A stretch of 31,215 nucleotides of DNA from positions 1 to 31,215 of the forward strand of contig CAYXUZ010000060.1 in assembly GCA_964467705.1 (NCBI GenBank). The letters are read 5' to 3'. The position numbers were made by a program, and so were the translations under genes. This document shows positions 15,453 to 23,921 of this stretch, piece after piece (the stretch's first letter is position 1; every line of letters begins with the position of its first letter). The DNA comes from CAADGU01 sp964467705. Its GTDB lineage: Bacteria > Chloroflexota > Anaerolineae > Promineifilales > Promineifilaceae. Under the pieces are notes generated by a model. That model was given only the letters and a program-made list of their open reading frames with translations, ran no database searches and was not told the origin of the DNA.

Positions 15453-17687
15453 ATGTCCAAAATACTTAAGTGGCTGGCTATCATCCTCGGCGTGTTGCTG
15501 GTGGTGATCGTGGTCGTGCTGGTGGCCTCGTCGGCCAAAGCGATTGATCAAGATGAAGATGTGCGCGCCAATCATGGGGCAGGGGCCAGCAGTGTGGTGC
15601 CCTCCTTCACCGGTTTGCAGCGCGAATTCCCGGCGTCCAGCGAACCGGCCGATAATCCTTCGACGGCCGAAAAGGTCGCCCTGGGACATCTGCTCTTTTT
15701 TGATCCCGTCCTGTCGGAAAACAACGATTTTGCCTGCGCCAGTTGCCATCACCCCGACCTGGGTTTTAGCGACGGCCGTGCCACCGCCATGGGCGCACAC
15801 GAAACGGAACTGGCCCGCAACGCCCCCACGTTGTGGAATGTGGCCTTTGCCAAGAATTTGTTTTGGGACGGCCGTCTCCAATCTCTGGAAGCGCAGGCTG
15901 AAATGCCCCTCACCCATCCCGACGAAATGGGTGTAACAGACACGGCCGCGCTGGTTGCCGAATTACAGACCATTCCCGAATACCAGGAACTGTTCGCCGC
16001 TGCTTTTGACGACGGCATCACCTTTGACAATGTGGAACGCGCTCTGGCCGCTTTCCAACGCAGCCTCATCACGGACAACAGCCCCTTTGACCAATATGCG
16101 GCCGGTGACTTCAACGCCCTGACTCCCGCACAGCGGCGCGGGTTGGCGCTCTTCCGTTCCGGGGCCACCCGCTGCTTTGAATGTCACAGCGCGCCCACCT
16201 TTGCCACCGACACGTTCCGGGTGATCGGCGTGGAAAGTGACGATCCTGGCCGCGCCGCCATTGCCGATGATGGCGATGAGGGGGCGTTCAAGGTGCCCAC
16301 GCTGCGCAATATCGCCCTCACCGCGCCCTACATGCATAACGGCTCCATGGCCACCCTGGAGGAGGTACTGGACTTTTATGCCGAGGGTGGCGGTCGGGCA
16401 CATGGGCAGGAAAACATGGATGTCTTTGTGCAAGGGTTTGAGATGAGCGACCAGGAGAAGGCGGATTTGCTGGCCTTCCTGATGGCGTTGACGGATGAGA
16501 GCCAACTGCCAGAGATACCAACGGCCGTGCCCTCTGGCCTGCCCGTGGTGGAACGGATGGACAACCCGGCCCGCGCCATTGTCGCGGCCGCCAACACCGG
16601 GCATGACGCTGAATCAACAACTGCCCGCGACCCACAAACCATCACCGTGCAACCGGGGGAGAGTATTCAGACGGCCGTAGATCGCGCCCAACCCGGCGAC
16701 ACCGTGGAAATCTCCTACGGTGTGTACAAAGAGCGCGTGGTCATTGACATCAGCGACTTCACCCTGCGTGGCATCCCCAACGAAAACGGCGAATTCCCCA
16801 TCCTGGACGGCGAAGGTGAACTTTCCGAGGGCGTCATTGCCTCCAGCAACAACTTCACCATTGGCAACCTGCATGTGCGCAACTACACCGATAACGGCGT
16901 CATCGTCGAAGGTTCCACCAACATCCACTTCCATGACATCTTCGCCGAAGACACCGGTACCTACGGCGTCTACCCCGTGCAAAGCACCGATGTTTTAATC
17001 GAGCGCGTAGAAGTAACTGGCACAGACGACGCCGGCATTTATGCCGGGCAATGTGAAAACGTCATTGTCCGCGACAGCATCGCCTATGGCAACGTCCTCG
17101 GCATTGAACTGGAAAATACGCTCAACGGCGAGGTATATAACAACCACGTCTACGACAACACGCTGGGCATCCTCATCGTGCTGCTGCCACAACTCACCTC
17201 TAAAATCTCGGCCGACACCCTCATCCATGACAATCTGATAGAAGCCAACAACCATGAAAACTTCGCCCCCGAAGGGTTCGCCCGCATCGCCCCCTCCGGT
17301 ACCGGCATTCTGCTGTTGGCTACAGACAATGCCGAAGTTACTAACAACACCATCACCGGCAACAAAACGGTGGGCATTGCCGTTTTTAGCTCCACCCGCT
17401 CTGGCGCATTTGAGACGAGTGAATTAGACATTGGCCCCACGCCAGAAAATAACTGGATTCACGACAATACCTACGAAAACAACGGCTACGATCCCGACCC
17501 TTCCACGAAAGATTTAGGCATTCCTGGCGCAGACATCATTTGGGATGGTACCGGCATTGGCAACCACTTTGACGAAGCCGATACCGTCACCACTTTCCCC
17601 CCCATTCTGCCTCGAAGCACATGGCCGGACTGGCTGTACCGCGCCTATTTCAACATTCTCAACTTTGCCATCGAGCAGATGGGCTAA
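15453..17687 (+). CDS. Di-heme cytochrome c peroxidase/MauG-like domain fused to a parallel beta-helix
   Basis: A 744-residue exported protein. An N-terminal membrane helix (about 4-30) anchors it. Residues about 70-345 are a di-heme peroxidase (CcpA/MauG-type) domain with heme motifs CASCH (95-99) and CFECH (241-245), 'FWDGR', and the family segment 'APYMHNGSMATLEEVLDFY'. After a linker, residues about 390-715 form a right-handed beta-helix with repeated 'G-x-x-x-x-x-s-x-x-v-x-v' rungs (PbH1/NosD-like; starting 'ITVQPGESIQTAVDRAQPGDTV'). The beta-helix family TIGR03805 is, as I recall, found beside cytochrome genes, so fusion is plausible. It probably acts outside the membrane, oxidising or binding a polymer or protein; the partner is unknown. 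An AGGAGA-like site precedes the start. Confidence 0.85.
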   Translation: MSKILKWLAIILGVLLVVIVVVLVASSAKAIDQDEDVRANHGAGASSVVPSFTGLQREFPASSEPADNPSTAEKVALGHLLFFDPVLSENNDFACASCHHPDLGFSDGRATAMGAHETELARNAPTLWNVAFAKNLFWDGRLQSLEAQAEMPLTHPDEMGVTDTAALVAELQTIPEYQELFAAAFDDGITFDNVERALAAFQRSLITDNSPFDQYAAGDFNALTPAQRRGLALFRSGATRCFECHSAPTFATDTFRVIGVESDDPGRAAIADDGDEGAFKVPTLRNIALTAPYMHNGSMATLEEVLDFYAEGGGRAHGQENMDVFVQGFEMSDQEKADLLAFLMALTDESQLPEIPTAVPSGLPVVERMDNPARAIVAAANTGHDAESTTARDPQTITVQPGESIQTAVDRAQPGDTVEISYGVYKERVVIDISDFTLRGIPNENGEFPILDGEGELSEGVIASSNNFTIGNLHVRNYTDNGVIVEGSTNIHFHDIFAEDTGTYGVYPVQSTDVLIERVEVTGTDDAGIYAGQCENVIVRDSIAYGNVLGIELENTLNGEVYNNHVYDNTLGILIVLLPQLTSKISADTLIHDNLIEANNHENFAPEGFARIAPSGTGILLLATDNAEVTNNTITGNKTVGIAVFSSTRSGAFETSELDIGPTPENNWIHDNTYENNGYDPDPSTKDLGIPGADIIWDGTGIGNHFDEADTVTTFPPILPRSTWPDWLYRAYFNILNFAIEQMG

Positions 17688-17748
17688 ATTTAAGTTAGCC
17701 GCAACTGGCATATAGGGCTTGCGTACAGGGTGGTGTAAAATTAAGAAA

Positions 17749-17796
17749 GTGGAGATGAGAGATGCCCAATCTCCAACCTCCCGATCTCTAATCTCC
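17749..17796. repeat. Spacer repeat of 'GGAGAT / ATCTCC' words
   Basis: After GTGGAGATGAGAGAT come several ATCTCC/ATCTCTAATCTCCC words, giving overlapping short inverted repeats (for example GGAGAT at 17751-17756 against later ATCTCC). It lies in the 149-nt spacer after the peroxidase fusion and shares its words with the repeat at 15368-15424. No T tract follows. Confidence 0.5.
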
Positions 17797-17836
17797 CAAC
17801 GAAAGTCTCATTTACATTTACATAAGGAGTATGATC

Positions 17837-18283
17837 ATGAGCGATGAAACGTCCAATGTGGATCAGTTGAAAGCAAGCGAACGATTGAAGATTGAAGTGC
17901 CGGTGGAGGAAGAAGTGACGAAGGCAGATACCTCTGGCGCGCCGGTAGATGTCACAGCCGAGCTGCGCGGTTTAGGACGGCAGTTTGCAGAAACATTGCA
18001 AACGGCCTGGAACAGTGAAGAACGGCAGCGCTTTGAGAAGGAAGTGCGTGAAGGGATGCGCTCCTTTGCCGATGAGATTGACAAGGCGATTCAAGAGGTG
18101 CGTACCAGTGAGGCAACTGCCAAAATCCGTACTGAAGCCTCGCAAGCAGCGGAAAAGGTGCAAACCAGTGAAGCCGGTCAGAAAGCCCGCGCTGGTTTTG
18201 CCAAGAGCCTGCAATGGTTGAGCGAGGAACTGGGGAATCTGGCGACGAAGTTTACGCCACCTGAAAAAGAAAGTGAACAGTGA
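17837..18283 (+). CDS. Small helical charged protein, function unknown
   Basis: About 148 residues. AAGGAG at 17824-17829 is 7 nt from the ATG at 17837 and only 1 nt from the ATG at 17831, so I choose the former. The N-terminal 45 residues are acidic and probably disordered. From about residue 42 the protein is one long amphipathic helical region with repeated 'SEA-x-x-K-x-R/V-x-T/A' elements (VRTSEATAKIRTEAS ... VQTSEAGQKARAG), like a coiled coil, followed by a Pro/Lys/Glu tail. There is no signal peptide or Cys. It resembles helical proteins of stress or nucleoid type only in a general way. Confidence 0.65.
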   Translation: MSDETSNVDQLKASERLKIEVPVEEEVTKADTSGAPVDVTAELRGLGRQFAETLQTAWNSEERQRFEKEVREGMRSFADEIDKAIQEVRTSEATAKIRTEASQAAEKVQTSEAGQKARAGFAKSLQWLSEELGNLATKFTPPEKESEQ

Positions 18284-18346
18284 GCGGTAAGCGGTAAGCA
18301 GTCAGCGGCAGGTTGTCAGGTTGTCTCCGCTTACTGCTTACTGCTG
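18284..18346. repeat. Intergenic hairpin built from 'AGCGGTA/AGCAGTA' heptamers
   Basis: The left arm is a tandem of 7-nt words (GCGGTAAGCGGTAAGCAGTC). The right arm, CCGCTTACTGCTTACTGCTG, is the imperfect complement. Together they fill the spacer between two convergent genes and may serve as a two-way transcription end, although no T tract is present. Confidence 0.7.
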
Positions 18347-18347
18347 A

Positions 18348-19231
18348 CTACAACTGCGGCAACACGGCCGTAGCCAGCCCCTCCAGCCCATCGAGATCAT
18401 CCAGATCAAGCCATTGCAACATCACGCGCTGCACGCCAGCGGCGGCGAAATCCCCCAATTGATTGACTATCTGAGAGCCAGTACCGGCGACGATGCCTCG
18501 TTGGTGTGCGCCTTCCAGGGTGAGGTTGCGGGCGGTGAGTTTGGCTTGCACGGCCGTGTCATCCTTGCCAAACCAACAACCGGTCATCAGCGAACGGCGC
18601 ATGGATTGGGGAGTACGGCCGTGTGCGACCAGTAGTTCATCTAGCATCCGGCTGCGGTCAGCAAAGGTAGTCGGGGGGATGTAGACGGCGTTCCATTCGC
18701 TGGCATAACGCGCCGCCATCGGCAGCGTGCGTTGCGGGCCGTTGCCACCGATGAGAATAGGCGGGCCACCCGGACGCTGCGGGCGGGGCAGCAAAACCGC
18801 CTCGTGGAGTTGGTAATAGTCACCGGCATAATCCAACGGTTCATCTTTTTGCAGCAAGTGGCTGATGATTTGCACCCCTTCTTCAAAACGGCGAAAACGT
18901 TCAGCCACATTCAGTAGTTGCCAGCCGTAGTTGTGGTGTTCCCGTTCTTGCCAGCCCGCGCCCACACCCAGGGTGAGACGGCCGTGGCTCAAATCATCCA
19001 CCGCTACCGCCACCCGCGCCGTCATGGTGGGTTGGCGGAAAGAGACGGGTGTGACTAGCGGCCCAAATTCGATGCGCTGGGTGTGGCTGGCCAACCAGGT
19101 GAGCGAAACCCATAGTTCCAATGAATCCAGGTCAGGCGGGTTGNNNNNNNNNNTTCAACGGCCGTTGCCAGCCGCTGCCACCGCGCCCAATTCAACCCAT
19201 TTTGCCCTTCAACCATGATTGCTACTTCCAT
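18348..19231 (-). CDS. Luciferase-like F420-dependent oxidoreductase, split by an assembly gap
   Basis: A luciferase-like monooxygenase (LLM) class TIM-barrel flavin/F420 enzyme. The N-terminal 26 residues (MEVAIMVEGQNGLNW...) are encoded at 19231-19154, and the rest from 19142 down to the TAG at 18348. Family motifs include 'WVSLTWLASHTQRI', 'FGPLVTPVSFRQP', 'GRLTLGVGAGWQEREH' and 'PILIGGNG'. The two parts are in different frames across the 10 Ns, so the real gap must be longer; the family normally has about 15-20 more residues here (GF...RSDHF type). The F420 genes npdG and cofE lie 2-4 kb away, supporting F420 over FMN. The start ATG is preceded by GGAAGGTGA. Confidence 0.85.
19144..19153. 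other. Assembly gap (10 N) inside a gene
   Basis: Ten Ns whose length is incompatible with the reading frames on its two sides. The left part of the gene is read with codon starts at coordinates divisible by 3, the right part two bases off, so the stated size is a placeholder. Confidence 0.95.
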
Positions 19232-19286
19232 AATCCATCACCTTCCAGATGTAGCGCGATTTTCAAAATGGCGCTACGGTAGAAAA

Positions 19287-19324
19287 TAAAAACGCTCACC
19301 TTTGAAGAAAGGCGAGCGTTTTCA
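19287..19324 (-). terminator. Rho-independent terminator of trxA
   Basis: Near-perfect stem: AAAACGCTC-x-CCTTT paired with AAAGG-x-GAGCGTTTT around the small loop near 19304-19308. On the minus strand it is followed by TTTTTATTTT. It lies 21 nt after the trxA stop. Confidence 0.8.
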
Positions 19325-19344
19325 ACTCAAATAACGGCCCACAA

Positions 19345-19689
19345 TTACGCCGGTTGTTTATCAAGATGGGGCAGAATTTGGGCCACAATGCGGTCTTTAG
19401 GTTGCGCGCCGGTGATGCGAGCCACAACCGCGCCACCTTTGAACAGCATGAGGGTGGGAATCCCCACAATCCCATAACGGCCGGGCACGGCCGGATTATC
19501 GTCCACATCCATTTTGCCCACTCTGAGAACGCCATTGTACTCTTGAGCGATAGCGTCTACATGGGGGGCTACCATACGGCACGGGCCACACCAGTCAGCC
19601 CAGAAATCAATCAGCACCGGCTGCTTGGATTTCAAAACTTCGTTCTCGAAGTTCCCGTCCGTAATTTCAATCGTAAATTGATTTGCCAT
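19345..19689 (-). CDS. trxA: Thioredoxin
   Basis: A 114-residue thiol-disulfide oxidoreductase of normal length. The active site WCGPC has Cys34 and Cys37, 'DFWADWCGPCRM' is the classic family segment, and the cis-proline is Pro78 in 'GIPTL'. The final helix is present. There is no signal peptide, so it is cytosolic. GGAG lies 7 nt before the ATG. It is a single-gene unit with its own promoter-like element and terminator. Its general role is to keep cytosolic proteins such as reductases and peroxiredoxins reduced. Confidence 0.95.
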   Translation of the reverse strand: MANQFTIEITDGNFENEVLKSKQPVLIDFWADWCGPCRMVAPHVDAIAQEYNGVLRVGKMDVDDNPAVPGRYGIVGIPTLMLFKGGAVVARITGAQPKDRIVAQILPHLDKQPA

Positions 19690-19780
19690 TTTTATGCTCC
19701 TTCAACATCATATCCCATCAGGGTTTGTTCTTAAAAGTTCAGGGTAGTAGATGCCATCAATCCAAACATTCTTACCTGGG

Positions 19781-19808
19781 AGTTTAACCAAAGGGTTTTG
19801 CCTGTCAA
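19781..19808 (-). promoter_or_regulatory. Probable trxA promoter
   Basis: On the minus strand, TTGACA (19808-19803) and TAAACT (19786-19781) are 16 nt apart. This would give a leader of roughly 85-90 nt before the trxA start at 19689. Confidence 0.55.
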
Positions 19809-19885
19809 GGAAATGGGTACAATAGGTTTGTGAAGATTGCGAGATTGGAAATTGAATTTTCACTATCATAATCAGGATGTGGGTC

Positions 19886-21241
19886 ATGGATGAACGATTG
19901 ATTGTAAACGGCCGTCTGGTGACATGGCTGCCAGAGGCAGAGATTGTGGAAAACGGGGGGGTGTTGGTGCGTGACGGCCGTATTGCGGCCATTGGCCCCG
20001 CCTTTGAACTCGCCGAATCGTACCCTGATGCCGAACACCTAGACGCCCGCGGGCAGTTGGTGATGCCCGGTAACATTTGCGCCCACACCCATTTCTACGG
20101 CGCATTTGCGCGGGGCATGGGCATCCCCGGCCCACCCATGCAAGATTTCCCCGATATTCTGGCGCGGTTGTGGTGGCGGCTGGATCGTGCCCTGCTCGAT
20201 CTGGACGTACAGTACAGTGCCCTGGTCTGCCTGGTGGACGCCATCAAACACGGCACCACCACCCTGATTGACCACCACGCCAGCCCCAACGCCATCAACA
20301 ATTCGCTGGATCAAATTGCCGAAGCGGTGGAGCTGGCCGGGGTGCGGGCGGCGTTGTGTTATGAGGTGACGGACCGGAACGGCCGAGAGGGGGCACTGGC
20401 TGGTATTGATGAAAATGTACGTTTTTGGCACTCTCTCAAAGAGCGGGACAACCCGCTTCTGGCCGGGACGTTTGGCCTTCATGCCTCACTTTCGCTGAGT
20501 GATGAGACATTGGCGGATTGTGTGACGGCCGCTGAAAAACTGGGCTGTGGTTTTCACATCCACGTCGCCGAACATGAAGCGGATGAATATGACGCGCTGA
20601 CCAAATATGGCAAGCGTGTGGTTCACCGCCTGGCTGAGGCAGGCATTTTGGGGCCAAAGAGCCTGGTTACGCACTGTGTCCATATTGATGTGGCTGAAAT
20701 GAACCTGTTGCGGGAAACGGGCACGTGGGTGACGCACCAGCCGCGCAGCAACATGAATAATGCCGTCGGCGCGGCCGATGTGGAAGGCATGTTGCGGTTG
20801 GGCATCCCGGTTTGCCTGGGCAATGACGGCTTTAGCAACAACATGTGGGCGGAGTGGAAAACGGCGTACCTGCTGCATAAAGCCGCCCACCGCGACCCAC
20901 GTCGGATGAATGGGCTGGATGTGGTGCAAACGGCCGTACACAACAATGCCGCTCTGGCTCACGTTTTCTGGCCCGATATGCCCGTCGGCAAATTGGAGGT
21001 GGGCGCAGCCGCGGACATCATTTTTGTGGATTACCACGCCCCCACCCCGCTGAACGCGGGCAACCTGCCCTGGCACATCCTTTTTGGCTTTGAGAGCAGC
21101 CTGGTGACGATGACGATGGTTGGCGGCAAATTATTGATGCAGGATCGCAAGTTGTTGACGTTGGATGAGGCGGAAATTACGGAGAGAGGTAGAGAATTGG
21201 CAACGGCCGTGTGGCAGCGTTTTGAAAAATTGAGTGTCTAA
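19886..21241 (+). CDS. ssnA: Amidohydrolase, SsnA-like aminohydrolase
   Basis: About 451 residues, a metal-dependent hydrolase of the guanine-deaminase/chlorohydrolase/SsnA group. The sequence shows the outer beta-sandwich (LIVNGRLVTW ... VLVRDGRIAAIG), the metal motif 'HTHFYGAFARGM' (His67 and His69), 'GFHIHVAEHEAD', 'THCVHID' and 'GNDGFSNNMW' with the metal Asp. SsnA proteins are putative purine-type deaminases found in selenate/xanthine catabolic clusters; here the neighbours are F420 genes, so the true substrate is open. The ATG at 19886 has AGGA 8 nt upstream; the frame's earlier ATG (19877) overlaps that site. It runs into npdG with an 11-nt spacer. Confidence 0.8.
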   Translation: MDERLIVNGRLVTWLPEAEIVENGGVLVRDGRIAAIGPAFELAESYPDAEHLDARGQLVMPGNICAHTHFYGAFARGMGIPGPPMQDFPDILARLWWRLDRALLDLDVQYSALVCLVDAIKHGTTTLIDHHASPNAINNSLDQIAEAVELAGVRAALCYEVTDRNGREGALAGIDENVRFWHSLKERDNPLLAGTFGLHASLSLSDETLADCVTAAEKLGCGFHIHVAEHEADEYDALTKYGKRVVHRLAEAGILGPKSLVTHCVHIDVAEMNLLRETGTWVTHQPRSNMNNAVGAADVEGMLRLGIPVCLGNDGFSNNMWAEWKTAYLLHKAAHRDPRRMNGLDVVQTAVHNNAALAHVFWPDMPVGKLEVGAAADIIFVDYHAPTPLNAGNLPWHILFGFESSLVTMTMVGGKLLMQDRKLLTLDEAEITERGRELATAVWQRFEKLSV

Positions 21242-21252
21242 AGGAGCAGAAC

Positions 21253-21897
21253 TTGAAGATTGCAATTTTAGGTGGAACTGGGGATGAGGGATTTGGTCTG
21301 GGGTATCGTTGGGCGGCCGCCAGACATGAGGTGATTATTGGTTCGCGGCTGGCCGAGAAGGGGAGCAAAGCAGCAGCGGATTTGCAGGTGCGGCTGCCTG
21401 AAGCAAAAGTGTTGGGCACAGATAATTTGAGCGCGGCGCAGCAGGCGGAGGTGGTTGTCTTGTCTGTGCCTTATGCGGCGCAACAGGCGACTCTAGAAAC
21501 GGTTAAAGAGGCATTGATTGACAAACTGCTAGTCACGGTGGTTGCGCCGACGGGCGAGAAAGCGGCGCGAGTTTATCGGCTGCCTAGTGGTTTGTCGGCA
21601 GCGGAAGAAGCGCAGCAACAGCTACCAGAGGCGCGGGTGGTGGCCGCGTTTCAGAATATCGGCGCACACCATTTGCTAGACTTGAGCCACGAGCTAGATT
21701 GTGACGTGTTGATTTGTGGTGAAAAGAAGGCGGATAAGGATGTGGTGATGGCTTTGTGCCAGGATGCCGGATTGCGTGGCGTCAATGCCGGGGCGCTGCA
21801 AAATGCACGGGTGGTGGAGGAACTGACGGCCGTGCTCATCGCCATCAACATCCTCTACAAAGTGCCGGGGGCCGGTATTCGCATCACCGGAATTTGA
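21253..21897 (+). CDS. npdG: F420-dependent NADP reductase (NADPH:F420 oxidoreductase type)
   Basis: A 214-residue Rossmann protein that transfers hydride between NADP(H) and coenzyme F420. The N-terminal dinucleotide fold shows 'IAILGGTGDEGFGLGYRWA', then 'EVIIGSR' for the NADP phosphate, 'VVLSVPY' and 'AFQNIGA'. The close 'ICGEKKADK' and the Ala/Ile-rich C-terminal dimer helix fit the Fno/NpdG family. The start is TTG at 21253, with AAGGAG exactly 6 nt upstream. It is followed after 4 nt by cofE, forming a compact F420 unit with ssnA in front. Confidence 0.88.
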   Translation: MKIAILGGTGDEGFGLGYRWAAARHEVIIGSRLAEKGSKAAADLQVRLPEAKVLGTDNLSAAQQAEVVVLSVPYAAQQATLETVKEALIDKLLVTVVAPTGEKAARVYRLPSGLSAAEEAQQQLPEARVVAAFQNIGAHHLLDLSHELDCDVLICGEKKADKDVVMALCQDAGLRGVNAGALQNARVVEELTAVLIAINILYKVPGAGIRITGI

Positions 21898-21901
21898 CCC
21901 T

Positions 21902-22666
21902 ATGCCAGAACTCCGATTTATGTCAATCCCCCACATTCCCCATATTCAGCCAGGTGACAATCTGGCTGAATTGTTGTTAACTGCTTTGCAGCAGGCAAAC
22001 ATCCAATTACAGGATGGGGATGTGCTGGCCATTGCCCAAAAAATTGTCTCCAAAGCGGAAGGGCGGCTGGTGAATCTGGCAACGGTGACGCCGGGCGCAC
22101 AGGCGCAGGCGGTAGCCTCGCAAACAGCCAAAGACCCGCGAGTGGTCGAGTTGATTTTGCAGGAAAGTGAAGAGATTTCACGGCTACGTTTGGGGGTATT
22201 AATTGTGCGGCACCGATTGGGTTTTACCAGCGCCAACGCCGGTATTGACCGCTCGAATGTGGCCCAAAGCGGCGCAGATGAAACGGTATTGTTACTCCCT
22301 CAAGACCCGGACGGTTCGGCGGCGCGTATTTGTCAACATTTGCAAGAGCATTTTGGGGTGCAGATTGGGGTGGTGATTACGGATTCACACGGACGGCCGT
22401 TTCGCCTGGGCACAGTCGGGGTAGCCATTGGTGTAGCCGGGTTACCCGCCCTGTGGAACAGGCGGGGCGAACTAGATTTGTACGGCTATGCCTTGCAGCA
22501 TACCGATGTGGCGGTAGCCGATGAAATAGCAGCGGCGGCGGGGCTGCTCATGGGGCAAGCCGCCGAAGGGACGCCGGTTGTTTTGATACGTGGTTTACAA
22601 TTACCAGCGGGGCAAGGTGCGGCTTCAGATCTCATACGACCTAAAGAGATGGATTTGTACCGCTAA
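21902..22666 (+). CDS. cofE: Coenzyme F420-0:L-glutamate ligase
   Basis: A 254-residue GTP-dependent enzyme that adds gamma-linked glutamates to F420-0 in the last steps of coenzyme F420 synthesis. Family segments are clear: 'IQPGDNLAELL', 'GDVLAIAQKIVSKAEGR', 'SANAGIDRSNV' and 'ITDSHGRPFRLGTVGVAIGVAG', then 'DVAVADEIAAAAGLLMGQ'. Length matches the one-domain form, without the C-terminal FMN reductase-like domain seen in actinobacterial FbiB. Start could also be Met7 in the frame; I keep the first ATG. Other F420 genes (cofC, cofD, fbiC type) are not in the window. Confidence 0.9.
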   Translation: MPELRFMSIPHIPHIQPGDNLAELLLTALQQANIQLQDGDVLAIAQKIVSKAEGRLVNLATVTPGAQAQAVASQTAKDPRVVELILQESEEISRLRLGVLIVRHRLGFTSANAGIDRSNVAQSGADETVLLLPQDPDGSAARICQHLQEHFGVQIGVVITDSHGRPFRLGTVGVAIGVAGLPALWNRRGELDLYGYALQHTDVAVADEIAAAAGLLMGQAAEGTPVVLIRGLQLPAGQGAASDLIRPKEMDLYR

Positions 22667-22676
22667 AGGAGTGTTT

Positions 22677-23885
22677 GTGAGAAAAGGCGTGGTATATATC
22701 TGGTTCACGGTTGTATTCTTTGTCGGTTGCCAGAGTGAAATAATGCCAACGCGGGCCAGTCTGGCAATGGTTCCGGGCGGACTGCCACCCACGTTTACCG
22801 CAGCGCCAGGCACGGCCGTAGCTACTCTCACTCCCGTTGGTACCATCCGCGCCCTGCCACCAACCAATACACCAGAATTCATCCCCAGCCACACGCCCGT
22901 GCCACCTACCCCCACCCCTACGGAAACACCAACGCCCACCGTTGACGCTACAGCCAGCCCGATCATTAAACCCATTCATGCCTACAGCATTCAAGAAGCC
23001 ATTCCATACCAGGCTTTTCCCAAACCACCCGGTGACAATGGCTGGGGGATGCACTGGATGCCCACCGTCAGTCAGGAGCAAGGCGTGGTTGATCAATTTG
23101 TGGCCGAAATGGTACGTATGCACATCAAGTGGGTTGTTTTTCTGAATGATGGCACCAACATCGGTAGTAATGATTATCTGGTGGAGCGGTTGGTAGCCAA
23201 TGGCATTATGCCGGTGATGCGCCTTTACCGTGATGGCATTTTGCCTTATGACGGCAACCTGGGAGAGATGGTGCGTCATTATCGTGCCAGAGGGGTGTAT
23301 TACTTCCAACTTTATAATGAACCGAATGTAGATATTGAAAACCAGCAAAGTTTTGCCAATCCCGACCAATACGCCCGTGCCTGGGCTAATGCAGCACGGG
23401 TGGTGGTAGAAAATGGTGGCTTACCTGGGATCGGTGCGCTCAGCCCAGGCGGGTCATACAACCACTTGGAGTTTTTAGACCGCACTTTTTATGCACTGGA
23501 GTATAACGGGGACGCCTATCTGTTGAATCATGCCTGGTTGTCGGCGCACAACTATCATGGGACACGGCCGTATAACGACCCTGGCGGTTTCCTCCTCTTC
23601 CGTGAATACGACAAAATTGTGCAGGCCCATTTAGGGCGTTCCCTACCCATCATCGGCACCGAAGGTGGCTCCTATCACCCCGACCCCAACGTAGATGGGC
23701 AGTTCATTGAATACCAATACACTTATATGCGCAATCGAGAACCCTACTTTTTTGCGTTTAGCTACTGGTTGATTGCCAACCGTGCGGGTGGCGGCCACGA
23801 TGGGCAGTGGGAGTGGCAAACCCTGATCCGTCCTGGCTATGTCCACCCCGTCGTCACCGAGTTCTTCTACAAAAATACCCGATAA
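22677..23885 (+). CDS. Second lipoprotein with a glycosidase-like barrel
   Basis: About 402 residues. The GTG at 22677 is the start (AAGGAG at 22666-22671, 5 nt spacer); the frame's upstream extension lies inside cofE. A hydrophobic signal ends in the lipobox 'FFVGC'. Thr/Pro-rich linker (PTPTPTETPTPT) to about residue 95, then a barrel domain with Glu215 in 'LYNEPN' and Glu329 in 'IIGTEGG', spaced 114 residues apart like the catalytic pair of clan A glycosidases. The architecture and an opening 'MPTRA' element are shared with the lipoprotein at 781-2091, so the two are probably paralogues. Its substrate is unknown. Confidence 0.72.
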   Translation: MRKGVVYIWFTVVFFVGCQSEIMPTRASLAMVPGGLPPTFTAAPGTAVATLTPVGTIRALPPTNTPEFIPSHTPVPPTPTPTETPTPTVDATASPIIKPIHAYSIQEAIPYQAFPKPPGDNGWGMHWMPTVSQEQGVVDQFVAEMVRMHIKWVVFLNDGTNIGSNDYLVERLVANGIMPVMRLYRDGILPYDGNLGEMVRHYRARGVYYFQLYNEPNVDIENQQSFANPDQYARAWANAARVVVENGGLPGIGALSPGGSYNHLEFLDRTFYALEYNGDAYLLNHAWLSAHNYHGTRPYNDPGGFLLFREYDKIVQAHLGRSLPIIGTEGGSYHPDPNVDGQFIEYQYTYMRNREPYFFAFSYWLIANRAGGGHDGQWEWQTLIRPGYVHPVVTEFFYKNTR

Positions 23886-23921
23886 AAATAGTGCAGAGAT
23901 TGGGGGGGAGATTGGACAAGC

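Noticed and set aside
22590..22676. Upstream extension of the second lipoprotein frame
   Set aside because: It lies inside cofE in another frame, and the AAGGAG-spaced GTG at 22677 begins exactly at a signal peptide.
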